Origin: Bacillus methanolicus MGA3
GTDB lineage: Bacteria > Bacillota > Bacilli > Bacillales > Cytobacillaceae
Assembly: GCF_000724485.1 (NCBI RefSeq)
Contig: NZ_CP007739.1
Span: 3,070,001 to 3,134,000, forward strand
Direction: 5' to 3'
Length of the DNA stretch: 64,000 nucleotides
The notes under the pieces: generated by a model
What the model was told of the DNA's origin: nothing
Database searches by the model: none
Seen by the model: only the letters and a program-made list of their open reading frames with translations
Part shown: positions 37,954-46,499 of the stretch, piece after piece
Position numbering within the stretch: position 1 is the first letter of the stretch
How the letters are laid out: every line of letters starts with the position of its first letter
Made by a program: the position numbers and the translations under genes

Positions 37954-39654
37954 TTAGTTCACAACGGATCGTGCTGTATCATAGCTTGAGAATGTATATT
38001 GCTCAGGAGTAATGGATTCTAATAGATTTGTAACGAGAGCTGCATTCTCATCCTCTTGTGCATACTCTTTTCTCCAATCAACCAATTCCGCCAAGGATGC
38101 ACGTAATATTTGCTTGCACTGCTCGGATAAGTTTGCAAATTCTTGAATGATTTGATCTTTTCTTTTTTGAAGATTCTTTTTCCCTAAATAGAAGTAGACA
38201 AAGCAAAAGATAGCAAATACAAATAGGAATGGCGCACCAAAGCCCATAAGCGTAAATAAAATACCGCCTGCTAAAGAAGCCCAATGCTTCAATGTTAGCT
38301 TCACTTGTTTGATGGCCTGTTCTTTCCGTTCTTCAAAATGACTTTCAAGTGATTGAATTAATTCTTGTTCATTGGATCCATCCTGTGTGACTCCCGTCCA
38401 TTGATCGATTGCCAGTTCTACATCAACAGGAACACCCGCACGGTTTTCAGCAGTTATATCATCATGAGCACTTTTAATCCAATCTTTTGATAACGCAATT
38501 GAAAACTTTTGTGTTGCCAGTGAAGCGTTTGAAACCTCCGGATGCATGGCAAAGTTTGTTAAAAGCTGCGTAAAGGAAACTCGTTCCTCTAGTGTTTTCT
38601 CTTCTTCAAACAGCTTTTGTGCTCGATCGCGATCTCCATTTTCTTGAATAATTAATGATAATAGTCTCTCATCTCTGCGAAGAGGAAGCTCTTCATCATC
38701 AAATTTCGAAACGAGCGTGTCAAGTAAAGCATCTACCGCATAGGCAATGCTTTTTTCCAGCGTAATCTCTCTTGCAAAAATATCATTAAAATAGTCGTAA
38801 ATAATTTTATGAAGTTTTGCCCCTTCAAGACTCTCCTCTAATTTCGGCCATGTTGGGCTATATTCTTTCAAATACGGATACGACTGATCGTTTAGTTTTT
38901 GCAATTTCGACTCCAGCGCAACCTTCCATTGATGATGCTGCTCTTCCACAAAACCAACTTTCTGAGATAACTCCTCTATCCAAGACTCGATTTGCTTTCC
39001 GCATTTCATCCGGGCATCCGGACCGAAGATTCCATTTGTATAACCATCTATTAAAATAACAATCTCTCTTTCCAAGCTATGTGGATCTTGCAAGCCAAAA
39101 TAGCGTTCAAGCCATTCTCTGCTTGCTTTGTATCTGGCTCCGCGACGAGTTACTAATGCAAAGAATAAGGACGTTTTTTCATCATCACGGCGAAGAGCCT
39201 CGAGCATTGCTTTTTCAGCCAATTCTTTATTATCGTTCAGCCAAGCGGAAAGCGCAATTAAACACGGAGCTAACCAGTAGTGGGGAGCAGCTAACATATG
39301 CTCTTCCGTTGTGTTCTCAATCGTTTCTTTCTTTACAAGGCTTACGTCAACTGCTTGAAGTATTCCCGTTACACGACGTCGTATTTCCGCGTAATGCCCA
39401 AATTTCGTTTCAAGTTCTTGACGAACCTTTACAATTCTCGTTTCAGCCAGCTGGACATTTTTTTCTAATTGATCTTTTCGAACAAATTCATGAAATTCCC
39501 GGATAAGAGCATCTAAATTGGCTCTTGTATCAATCACTTCACTATGTACTGCATTGACTTGATCGGATACGTAGGCTACTCCATTTTCTAATGAACGTAG
39601 ACTTGCTTCAATTCTGCTTAAATCAGCATGATGGATAATTCGTTCTGATGACAT
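37954..39654 (-). CDS. Coiled-coil membrane protein of the AAA+ operon
   Basis: 566 residues. The N-terminal 110 residues are a coiled coil (IEASLRSLENGVAYVSDQV, then a Lys/Glu helix). A long helical region with TPR-like spacing spans about 120-440. A membrane hairpin of two segments is at about 460-490 (LAGGILFTLMGFGAPFLFVF and FVYFYL), followed by a cytoplasmic helical tail. GGGGTGA precedes ATG 39654; 7 bp separate it from the upstream gene. Likely the membrane anchor or scaffold for the ATPase. No named family recognised. Confidence 0.8.
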   Translation of the reverse strand: MSSERIIHHADLSRIEASLRSLENGVAYVSDQVNAVHSEVIDTRANLDALIREFHEFVRKDQLEKNVQLAETRIVKVRQELETKFGHYAEIRRRVTGILQAVDVSLVKKETIENTTEEHMLAAPHYWLAPCLIALSAWLNDNKELAEKAMLEALRRDDEKTSLFFALVTRRGARYKASREWLERYFGLQDPHSLEREIVILIDGYTNGIFGPDARMKCGKQIESWIEELSQKVGFVEEQHHQWKVALESKLQKLNDQSYPYLKEYSPTWPKLEESLEGAKLHKIIYDYFNDIFAREITLEKSIAYAVDALLDTLVSKFDDEELPLRRDERLLSLIIQENGDRDRAQKLFEEEKTLEERVSFTQLLTNFAMHPEVSNASLATQKFSIALSKDWIKSAHDDITAENRAGVPVDVELAIDQWTGVTQDGSNEQELIQSLESHFEERKEQAIKQVKLTLKHWASLAGGILFTLMGFGAPFLFVFAIFCFVYFYLGKKNLQKRKDQIIQEFANLSEQCKQILRASLAELVDWRKEYAQEDENAALVTNLLESITPEQYTFSSYDTARSVVN

Positions 39655-39661
39655 ATTTTCT

Positions 39662-40144
39662 TCACCCCTGAATTACTGCAACATCACCGTTTTTTGTAAC
39701 AGCCCGCAGTGTATCACTATATACTTCGATAAACGCATAACCAGGATGCAGCGCTATACTTCTCGCGCGATCCATTTGCGGCGGGAGAGCCTCGCCTCTT
39801 TTATAATGCTGGACAATATCCAATTTCACATCTAACGTATGAACCTCATATGGATTTCCTAAATAACACTTCGCAATGATCCCGATTGGGTATTGGTAAG
39901 GTGTTAATTCAGGAAATTCGCTTTGTATTGCTTGTTTCAGCTCTTCAATCTGAGCATGACTGCAAGTTACCCCGCCTGCATCCAGCTTTGTTATAGCATT
40001 TACATAGGCTTCCGAACGTTTTTGCCGTAAACGCTTTTCTAATGCCAGACCAGTTAACTCTACAGTTGTACGGGAAACTTGTGAAGGAGTTACGCTCAAA
40101 TCTACCTTTTGGTTCACATTCGTATGAATAATCGGCCGTCGCAT
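39662..40144 (-). CDS. First gene of the AAA+ operon, unknown 160-residue protein
   Basis: 160 residues, soluble. After an N-terminal Thr/Val-rich stretch come a helix (LALEKRLRQKRSEAYVNAI), a middle part with TPYQYPIGIIAKCYLGNPYE, and a beta-rich C-terminus (HPGYAFIEVYSDTLRAVTKN). AGAGGAGG precedes ATG 40144. It heads a minus-strand operon of five genes with spacings of 7 bp, 14 bp and two 4-bp overlaps. Function unknown. The 320-bp gap upstream is shared with the divergent gene at 40474 and should hold both promoters. Confidence 0.8.
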   Translation of the reverse strand: MRRPIIHTNVNQKVDLSVTPSQVSRTTVELTGLALEKRLRQKRSEAYVNAITKLDAGGVTCSHAQIEELKQAIQSEFPELTPYQYPIGIIAKCYLGNPYEVHTLDVKLDIVQHYKRGEALPPQMDRARSIALHPGYAFIEVYSDTLRAVTKNGDVAVIQG

Positions 40145-40473
40145 TTTTTTCCTCCTCTTAGTGTGAAAACAAAGCTTCTGCGATCCAAAGTGTCATTTGG
40201 GCAGACATTCACCGGAAATGCCTATTTCACCTCCTAATAAATTACTATATGGTAATATTTATTAATATATTATTAGATATGGAAATTTTACTATAATACA
40301 TTAGCATTTGGAATTCATTTTACAAAAAATCTTACATTTTTCTACAATTAGATCCAACAAACTACCTTTTTCTAGAAAAAATATTGTCGAAAAATTTTTG
40401 TAGGTTTAAAAGTGAAATTTATGGTAAAATTTTCAGGCAACTATTTTTCACATAAAAAGGGAGGATGATCAAT

Positions 40474-41280
40474 ATGAAGAAGGCAGCTAGAGTAATAGCA
40501 CTCATACTAGCATTGTTCGTTGTATCAGCCCCCATCAATACGACGGTGAATGCTTCAACTATTAACCAAGTGAAATGGGGAAAGATGTATTTAAAGAAAG
40601 GAATGATTGGCAAGCTTATCATTCTACAAAATACAAACATCTATTCAAAAGGTAAAAATGGAAATTTAATAGTTGCAGCAAGAGCAAAAAAAGGACAGGA
40701 AATAGGTGTATATACTTTTAAGAATAATCTATATGGGGTAGGCGGAAATCGATACATAAAGAAAACTTCAGCAGTCAAGTACCAAACTCCATCAAAGCAA
40801 ATGTTATCAAAATTAAGAGTAGTTACTAAAGGATTAAAGCTAAATCCTAAAAAGACTTATGTCTATTACGATTATACTGACCATGTGAAAGATACTTGGA
40901 ACTACACAGGAACAGATAATAATAGATGGGACCTTTGGACAGTTTCGAGAGAAAACGGAGAAAAGGAATATTATGCTTATAAAGAAGATCAAAAGAATAT
41001 GGCTTTTGGACCTCAAAACTCAGAAATCATATTAAAAATTCCTTTTCCTTTAACAGTTAACAAAAAATGGGAATATTTCGTATACGAAGGTGATCCTGTA
41101 GAAAAGTTTACAGTCACGTCTTTATCAAAAGATGTAAAAACACATGCAGGTACATTTAAAAATGTTATTGAGATCAAAAGTTCTTTTGGTTATGTCTTTT
41201 ATTTTGCTGAAGGTACCGGACTTGTACTTTCTGTAGATAAAAGCGGGAAAAGACTATATGAGTTATACAAAGTGTACTAA
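40474..41280 (+). CDS. Secreted protein with KKGMIGK-type domain
   Basis: 268 residues from ATG 40474, which has GGGAGG at 9 nt; ATG 40465 abuts it. Signal peptide to about VNAST. The N-terminal domain (about 30-110: YLKKGMIGKLIILQNTNIYS, YGVGGNRYIKK, VKYQTPSK) is shared with the next gene and, at the C-terminus, with the protein at 43781. The second half contains FTVTSLSKDVKTHAGTFKNV, a beta-rich segment also found in the 43781 protein. Likely an exported wall or matrix protein; function unknown. Confidence 0.75.
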   Translation: MKKAARVIALILALFVVSAPINTTVNASTINQVKWGKMYLKKGMIGKLIILQNTNIYSKGKNGNLIVAARAKKGQEIGVYTFKNNLYGVGGNRYIKKTSAVKYQTPSKQMLSKLRVVTKGLKLNPKKTYVYYDYTDHVKDTWNYTGTDNNRWDLWTVSRENGEKEYYAYKEDQKNMAFGPQNSEIILKIPFPLTVNKKWEYFVYEGDPVEKFTVTSLSKDVKTHAGTFKNVIEIKSSFGYVFYFAEGTGLVLSVDKSGKRLYELYKVY

Positions 41281-41340
41281 AAAGGAGTTTTGTAACTAAT
41301 CCCATTTCGTTGGGATTTAAGAAAAAAAGGAGGTATGACG

Positions 41341-42276
41341 ATGAAAAAATGGATTTTCGGTGCAGCCGTCTGCTTTGCGCTGATGTTTAGCAGTTTCTTT
41401 CCTCATGAAGCATCAGCAAAAGTTATATGGGACGGCATGGAATTAAAGAAAGGGCAAATCGGTAAAGTAACCATCTTAAAACAGACAGAGCTTTATCAAC
41501 TGAACGGTACGGAAAAGACTATTTTAAAAAAATTAAAACCGGGTGAAGTGTACCGTATTTATCAATTTCTTCCTGGAAAACTAGGACTTGGCGGCGGAAA
41601 ATTTATTGACCGTGACAATCGAATCAAATATCAAACTCCATCAAAAGAAAAAATACAAGCATTAGGGGTAAAAATTACAAAACATCGTTATCAAAATACC
41701 TTTGATTATCCTCAAGTGACAGGCTTAATCAGCAAATCTGCTCAAGATAAAATCAATGAAACAATTAAAAAACATGTCCGCGCATCTTACAATGCTATGA
41801 TTGAATTGGAAGAGCAGGAGAAAGAAGACCGCGAAAATTACTACGATCCAGATACTGATTATGAATTTTGGTATGACTATGATTACAGTATGTCATATGA
41901 AATTAAATACAATGAAAATAATCTGCTAAGCATTTTAATATACGATTACTCGTATACAGGCGGTGTTCATGGATTGACCTCCGTAACATCCTACAACTTT
42001 AATGTATTAACAGGACAGCAATTAAAACTGGGCAATGTCGCAAAATCCCAGACAGCTTTGAATAAGATTAAAAAATACGCGATTACCGATTTAACTAACC
42101 GCGCAAACCGCGGGGAAATGATATTCAAAGAATACTTACATGATATGAAGATTAACAACGAACGCCCATTCTATTTCACTTCGAATGGTATTGTCATCAA
42201 ATTTTTCGAATATGAAGTGGCCGCATATGCAGCGGGAATGCCTGAAGTCAAAGTTCCATATTCTGTATTTAAATAG
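41341..42276 (+). CDS. Secreted protein: KKGQIGK domain plus DUF4163/DUF3298-like C-terminus
   Basis: 311 residues from ATG 41341 (GGAGGT upstream). Signal peptide ends near HEASA. The first domain has LKKGQIGKVTILKQTELY, LKPGEVYRIYQF, LGLGGGKFIDRD and YQTPSK. The C-terminal part, with YTGGVHGLTSVTSYNFNVLTG and FYFTSNGIVIKF, matches the DUF4163/DUF3298 pair found in RsiV and PdaC-type extracellular proteins. 60 bp after the paralogous gene, so probably co-transcribed with it. Confidence 0.8.
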   Translation: MKKWIFGAAVCFALMFSSFFPHEASAKVIWDGMELKKGQIGKVTILKQTELYQLNGTEKTILKKLKPGEVYRIYQFLPGKLGLGGGKFIDRDNRIKYQTPSKEKIQALGVKITKHRYQNTFDYPQVTGLISKSAQDKINETIKKHVRASYNAMIELEEQEKEDRENYYDPDTDYEFWYDYDYSMSYEIKYNENNLLSILIYDYSYTGGVHGLTSVTSYNFNVLTGQQLKLGNVAKSQTALNKIKKYAITDLTNRANRGEMIFKEYLHDMKINNERPFYFTSNGIVIKFFEYEVAAYAAGMPEVKVPYSVFK

Positions 42277-42286
42277 GTATTAAGTA

Positions 42287-42299
42287 GGGGCCAGGCCCC
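42287..42299. repeat. GGGGCCAGGCCCC palindrome
   Basis: Thirteen-base palindrome 11 bp after the stop of the preceding gene; member of the GGGGYCWGRCCCC family (others at 33149, 35592, 35615, 48834). Confidence 0.5.
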
Positions 42300-42346
42300 T
42301 ATTGTGCATTAACGCTTTAGAGCAGAAACGTAGCAACTGTCAAAGA

Positions 42347-42377
42347 ATAAAAAGGAGAGCGTGGCTCTCCTTTTTGA
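42347..42377 (+). terminator. Terminator between secreted-protein genes
   Basis: AAAAAGGAGAGC (42349-42360) and GCTCTCCTTTTT (42364-42375) pair perfectly with a 3-nt loop and end in a T-run. Confidence 0.85.
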
Positions 42378-42415
42378 ATTAAAGCAAAAAATTTACAATT
42401 TAAGGAGTGTTGTTT

Positions 42416-43606
42416 TTGTTTAGGAAATATAAGTTAATAGTTTTTATAACTAGCTTTCTTTTATTATTTACTTTAGTTTTCCCTTTTACCCCATCCGACG
42501 TTAAAGCAGCAGAAAACTACTACACAAATACAAATCAATTACAATTAGTTGAAACAATAACATTGTACGATAGTCCGACAAGTAAGCCTTTATCAGCTAA
42601 AGTTGCTCCACAAACGGTTAACGTGATTAGTAACTGGGTAAAAATTAAAACATGGTTGGGAGAAAAATGGATTCATCTAACAGAAAGAAAAGTTCAAATT
42701 AAACTGACGGAAATAACAGACTTATATGATCAACCAAACGGGAAAAAGAATCAAGCTTTAGCTCCGCAAACAGTAAACGTTTTAGAAGAAAGCAATGGTT
42801 GGTTTAAAATTAATACTTGGATTGGAGAAAAATGGATTCATCCATCCAACGCGGTCATTCTATTAACCGTCAATCAAACAACATCGCTATACGATTCACC
42901 AGAAGGAAAAAAACTAAATGCATCCATTGCCCCACAAACTGTAACTGTTATAGAAGATTGGTATAAAATTAACACTTGGCTTGGTGCAAAGTGGATTATG
43001 TTGAATGGAAGCGAGTCTGCATCTAAACCTCCAACCGGAAATTTTAGTGAAAAGGATATTTTCGCTGAAGCACTTGCGTTTACCCTTGGAGTTGAAGGGG
43101 GATATGTAAATGATCCAAGTGATTACGGTGGTCCAACAAATTTAGGTATCACCCAAGACACATATAATCGTTATTTAGCTTTAAAAGGTAAAAAATCAAA
43201 GAACGTAAAATATATTACTTTTGAAGAAGCAAAGGAAGCATATTATTTACTTTATTGGAAGCCTTCTAATGCCCATCGTATGGATAGAGCACTAGCAATC
43301 GTTATGTTTGATACAGCAGTAAATTTAGGTCTTCATGGAGATGCTAAGAAAGCCGGCGGCGCCATTAAGCATTTACAAAAAGCGCTAAACATTACCGCAG
43401 ATGGAGTGTGGGGGCCTGCGACTGAAAAAGCGTTTGCTGCGGTGCCAAAATCAAAACATAACGAATTAGCCCTTAAAATTATTAGCTATAACAAAGCATT
43501 CCGTTATGAGCGTGTCAAGCAGGATCCAAAACAACGAAAATATTTAGAAGGATGGCTTAATCGAGACAATAAATTAGAAAATTATATTAAGAGAATCATC
43601 AATTAA
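42416..43606 (+). CDS. Secreted GH108-type muramidase with three SH3-like repeats
   Basis: About 396 residues. TTG 42416 is 8 nt after AAGGAG and gives MFRKYKL plus a signal peptide ending near DVKAA. Three SH3b-like repeats (about 40-195) share VAPQTVNVI and WVKIKTWLGEKWIHL. The catalytic domain (about 215-310) has the GH108 signature GVEGGYVNDPSDYGGPTNLG with the catalytic Glu, and the C-terminal domain (about 310-395) is PG_binding_3-like (NITADGVWGPATEKA). It likely cleaves peptidoglycan; domain order resembles phage-derived lysozymes adapted for secretion. Confidence 0.85.
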   Translation: MFRKYKLIVFITSFLLLFTLVFPFTPSDVKAAENYYTNTNQLQLVETITLYDSPTSKPLSAKVAPQTVNVISNWVKIKTWLGEKWIHLTERKVQIKLTEITDLYDQPNGKKNQALAPQTVNVLEESNGWFKINTWIGEKWIHPSNAVILLTVNQTTSLYDSPEGKKLNASIAPQTVTVIEDWYKINTWLGAKWIMLNGSESASKPPTGNFSEKDIFAEALAFTLGVEGGYVNDPSDYGGPTNLGITQDTYNRYLALKGKKSKNVKYITFEEAKEAYYLLYWKPSNAHRMDRALAIVMFDTAVNLGLHGDAKKAGGAIKHLQKALNITADGVWGPATEKAFAAVPKSKHNELALKIISYNKAFRYERVKQDPKQRKYLEGWLNRDNKLENYIKRIIN

Positions 43607-43680
43607 TTGTTGTTTTCTATATCATTCCGCACGATTAAGCGGAACCATTCGAAAAAATGAATCTCAATATATCAAACCAA

Positions 43681-43731
43681 TAAAAGGAGAGCATATTCCC
43701 GATATATTTCAGGAACCCCGCTCTCCTTTTT
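43681..43731. terminator. Terminator after the GH108 gene
   Basis: AAAGGAGAGC (43683-43692) and GCTCTCCTTT (from 43720) enclose a 27-nt loop with T-run on the plus strand. The arms match the terminator at 42347. Confidence 0.7.
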
Positions 43732-43780
43732 CATTCCATATTATATCCACTAAAATAACCGTCAATATTTGGACTCATCG

Positions 43781-44629
43781 TTAATTCAGATAAAGCACTT
43801 TCACCTTATCCAGCAGCTTTTTCGAAGGAGTTTCATATTTTACATGCTTAGGCATCTTCGTCACAAAGTATCCTCCGCCTAATCCATATCGTCCGCCATA
43901 TAGGTTATCAAACGTGTATACACGATATTGCTCGCCCGGCTTTAAGATTCTTACAAACTGTAGCCGCTGATCTTTGTCTCGCTTCCACAAATTAATAGGC
44001 TTCTGAACTGTGATTCTTCCTATCTGTCCTTTCTTTAATTCCGAATTTCTCCACATGACAGTGATTTTAGTCTTAATGGAAACTAATTCTACAAAATCAG
44101 GATCAAATGTCGCGTTAGGCCGATAAGACTTAATCAAACCAACATGTTTTGCATAGTAACTATACGCACCATTACTTTCTTTTACTTCCACGACATTTTT
44201 GAATGTCCCTGCTCTTATTTTTATAGTTTTTGTTACGGAAGTAATTTTACAAATAATTTTCTTCCCCTTATCATCCGTATGCGACCAAGTTGTTCCTACT
44301 CTGACTGGATATGCTAGATGCAAGAAAGAGAATTTTTCATTATCAAGGTTTCCAATTATAAGACCAGATTTGTTCTCTTTGTAATACTTTGTGAAATGCT
44401 GGTCATGGTCATACGAGTAAATGCCTTTCCATATGTACTTCCCGTCTTTGACATAGCTAAACTCCTGAGTACTAGATCCTTCCGAATGGGCAAACTTTAA
44501 TATTTTTGTTGTGTCAGGCATGTAGCTGTCATACCCACTCGCATAAGCTTTCCCAGTGAACGGCATGATCGTGAAGATACTGACAGCGGCTAACAACAAT
44601 ACGGAATGAAAAAGCTTAGATTTTTTAAT
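43781..44629 (-). CDS. Secreted protein with C-terminal KKGQIGR domain, apparent ATT start
   Basis: About 283 residues if translation begins at ATT 44629 (isoleucine codon, then KKSKLFHSVLLLAAV), the only codon placed 8 nt after a strong GGAGG and giving a normal signal peptide ending near GKAYAS. In-frame ATG lies only at 44737 and would add a non-signal extension. The middle part (TSVTKTIKIRAGTFKNVVEV) resembles the second half of the 40474 protein; the C-terminus (LKKGQIGRITVQK, LKPGEQYRVYTF, YGLGGGYFV, YETPSK) is the shared domain. Domain order is reversed relative to its paralogues. Confidence 0.7.
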   Translation of the reverse strand: MKKSKLFHSVLLLAAVSIFTIMPFTGKAYASGYDSYMPDTTKILKFAHSEGSSTQEFSYVKDGKYIWKGIYSYDHDQHFTKYYKENKSGLIIGNLDNEKFSFLHLAYPVRVGTTWSHTDDKGKKIICKITSVTKTIKIRAGTFKNVVEVKESNGAYSYYAKHVGLIKSYRPNATFDPDFVELVSIKTKITVMWRNSELKKGQIGRITVQKPINLWKRDKDQRLQFVRILKPGEQYRVYTFDNLYGGRYGLGGGYFVTKMPKHVKYETPSKKLLDKVKVLYLN

Positions 44630-44841
44630 CTCTCTCCCCTCCTCGTAATAAGGTATTCTCGGGGAAGGAAAGATACTCCTTCCTTTTTTGATAGAAAATA
44701 CAGAAAATTTGAAATTATATATCTGAAATCTATTCAAAATTGGAGCGAAGGCTCATAACATTCTCTTGATCATGACACAGAGAGAGTAACCCCCTTATCT
44801 ACTAGCGTTTGAGTAAATTGTTTGTGGGTAAAAGAAAATAA

Positions 44842-44889
44842 CCTCTTCATAAAGTGAAGGATGAGGGTATCCTTCACCTTATGAAGAGG
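44842..44889. terminator. Long hairpin, probable terminator
   Basis: CCTCTTCAT (44842-44850) and ATGAAGAGG (44881-44889) with an inner TGAAGGAT/ATCCTTCA pair. No T-run on either side. The rest of 44738-45063 shows no gene. Confidence 0.4.
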
Positions 44890-45063
44890 CTGCCAAGTTA
44901 TCGTGGTAAATTGAGCAAAAAAAAGATGATCCCTCTTATTGTACAGTAGAGTTAGAAAGGTGGGAGTTGCTTCAAGGGATGCCTAACAATATCCGGGTGC
45001 GAAAGATAAGAAAGAAGAAAACGTATGCGAATGATTAGGATTAAAATAATAAAAAAGTAAAGT

Positions 45064-45639
45064 TCAGTCATCTTTAATGCCATTTATACGTTTTAATCGG
45101 TAATATTTTTTCTCTACTGAAAGCGTTGTTCTATTTAAGATACTAGCTATTTCTTGAAAAGTTTTTCCGCTTGCAGCTAATTCTATTAATTGTTTTTCTT
45201 CCTGGGTTGTCCAGTTTCTGTAATTTCGCACATTCTTTTTTTGTTTTCTCTCTTCCTTTACCCAATCAGGCTCTGGAGGAAGGGAATTAAAAGCCAATTT
45301 TGAAAAATCGATTCTATCCTTATTTTCATAAGCCCATTTCCAAAACTCTTCGATATCAATAAATGTAAATTTCTTTTTATATCTTGTTACTCTTTGTCTA
45401 AAAGGCAATCCGTGCCGATTGATCCAGCCGAGAACTGTATTTCGGTCAATTTGCAATGTTTTCGCCAATTCTCCCGCTGTAACCATCCCCGTACTGGCTT
45501 TTGTGTTGGATGTCCCCCTTTTTCTTATTAAGGTAATTTCGAGAGACTTAGGCTGTCGTCCCAGTTTTTTTGCTATCGATTTTAAAGATTGTCTACCCAA
45601 ATTATCTTCTATGTAACACAGTTCTTTTTTTGAAAGCAT
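45064..45639 (-). CDS. DNA-binding protein with excisionase-like and SANT/Myb-like HTH
   Basis: 191 residues. An N-terminal HTH-like stretch (LSKKELCYIEDNLGRQSLKS), a central MerR/excisionase-type helix (TAGELAKTLQIDRNTVLGWI, then NRHGLPF), and a C-terminal SANT/Myb-like domain (WTTQEEKQLIELAASGKTFQ). Small phage- or Bacillus-type regulators have this layout. It lies downstream of a c-di-GMP riboswitch and a small ORF on the same strand, so it may be part of that transcription unit (188 bp from the small ORF). Confidence 0.75.
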   Translation of the reverse strand: MLSKKELCYIEDNLGRQSLKSIAKKLGRQPKSLEITLIRKRGTSNTKASTGMVTAGELAKTLQIDRNTVLGWINRHGLPFRQRVTRYKKKFTFIDIEEFWKWAYENKDRIDFSKLAFNSLPPEPDWVKEERKQKKNVRNYRNWTTQEEKQLIELAASGKTFQEIASILNRTTLSVEKKYYRLKRINGIKDD

Positions 45640-45826
45640 AGTAAATTTATCAATCTTCCTTTCTAGACATTATATTCGTGCTCTTGTAAGTGTATTGCCA
45701 TTTCTGATAAGGAACTGTTTAAAGCAAACTTATACGAGTTCAAGGGAAATCGATGTCGGAGAGCTTTATATATTACTTTTTGGTTTTTGGTAGGAAAAAA
45801 AGAAAGGATTTGCTTTGTTGCAAAAA

Positions 45827-46054
45827 TCACACAATTTGATATTCATAATCATGTTCTAAAAGCTTCTGATATGCTATGGAAAGGTTTTGCAAACATTCTA
45901 TTCTTAACTTTTCATCGCAAACAAAATCATACAGCAATTCATGCTTTAAACTTGAATATTTTTCCATTATAGAATTTTTCGCAAACTGCTTCTTTTTTGC
46001 ATAATCTAGCATTTCTCTTTCAAAAAACTCTACCGTACCAAATAGAACAGTCAT
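45827..46054 (-). CDS. Small protein behind a c-di-GMP riboswitch
   Basis: 75 residues, helical and charged (VEFFEREMLDYAKKKQFAKN; ends EHDYEYQIV). ATG 46054 has AAAGGA at 10 nt. No family recognised. Its only striking feature is its position: the first frame after a complete c-di-GMP-I aptamer and terminator (90 bp from the T-run). That placement suggests a role in the motile/sessile switch, which is inference. Confidence 0.6.
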   Translation of the reverse strand: MTVLFGTVEFFEREMLDYAKKKQFAKNSIMEKYSSLKHELLYDFVCDEKLRIECLQNLSIAYQKLLEHDYEYQIV

Positions 46055-46143
46055 TGGGATCTTATCCTTTCCGTGTCTGATCTTATGATATTCTTTTTTC
46101 TACTTTCCTTACTTATTTCTACATTCCTTTTTAGATCTACATT

Positions 46144-46206
46144 AAAAAAGTCCGCCAAAAAGATTGGCGGACAAATATGTTAAAAGAAACATCCTTTAAC
46201 ATATTA
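46144..46206 (-). promoter_or_regulatory. Expression platform of the c-di-GMP riboswitch
   Basis: On the minus strand, AATATGTTAAA/TTTAACATATT (46174-46205) is followed by a terminator hairpin GTCCGCCA/TGGCGGAC (46150-46172) and six T (46144-46149). ATCTTTTTGG inside the terminator is complementary over 10 bp to CCAAAAAGAT just after the aptamer (46217-46226), giving a plausible antiterminator. Confidence 0.75.
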
Positions 46207-46225
46207 AAAAATAATCCGATCTTTT

Positions 46226-46304
46226 TGGCAACCCGACTATCATAGCACCAAAGTGCCTTAGACTCGTGGCTTTGCGTCCCTATCTTTCGATAAGTTTGCC
46301 CTTA
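46226..46304 (-). ncRNA. Cyclic di-GMP-I (GEMM) riboswitch aptamer
   Basis: The minus strand carries the GEMM-I consensus in order: AGGGCAAAC, a GAAA tetraloop stem (TATCGAAAGATA), GGGACGCAAAGCCACG, GTCTAAGGC, GCTATGATAG, and CGGGTTGCC, which closes P1. This is the class I c-di-GMP sensor with both stems and the GAAA loop with its receptor. It sits between a promoter-like sequence and a terminator-type platform. Confidence 0.92.
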
Positions 46305-46319
46305 ACATTTGTTACTTTT

Positions 46320-46348
46320 ATACTAAAACTATATCATTATTATTTCAA
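46320..46348 (-). promoter_or_regulatory. Predicted promoter of the riboswitch transcript
   Basis: TTGAAA (46343-46348) and TAGTAT (46320-46325) on the minus strand are spaced by 17 nt and place the start a few bases before the aptamer. Confidence 0.55.
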
Positions 46349-46472
46349 CAATATTCGCCCCTTTTTAACAAATATTTTACTTTTTTTACATATTTGGACC
46401 TAGGATTTGAGCCACTCTGATTACAATTAAGAAAGGAACGACTATACGAATTTAGTAACTTGAAAATCAATA

Positions 46473-46498
46473 AAAAAGACCGCATAGCGGTCTTTTCC
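46473..46498 (-). terminator. Terminator after the SpoIID/SH3 region
   Basis: AAAAGACCGC (46474-46483) and GCGGTCTTTT (46487-46496) pair perfectly around ATA and run into T on the minus strand. Confidence 0.85.
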
Positions 46499-46499
46499 G

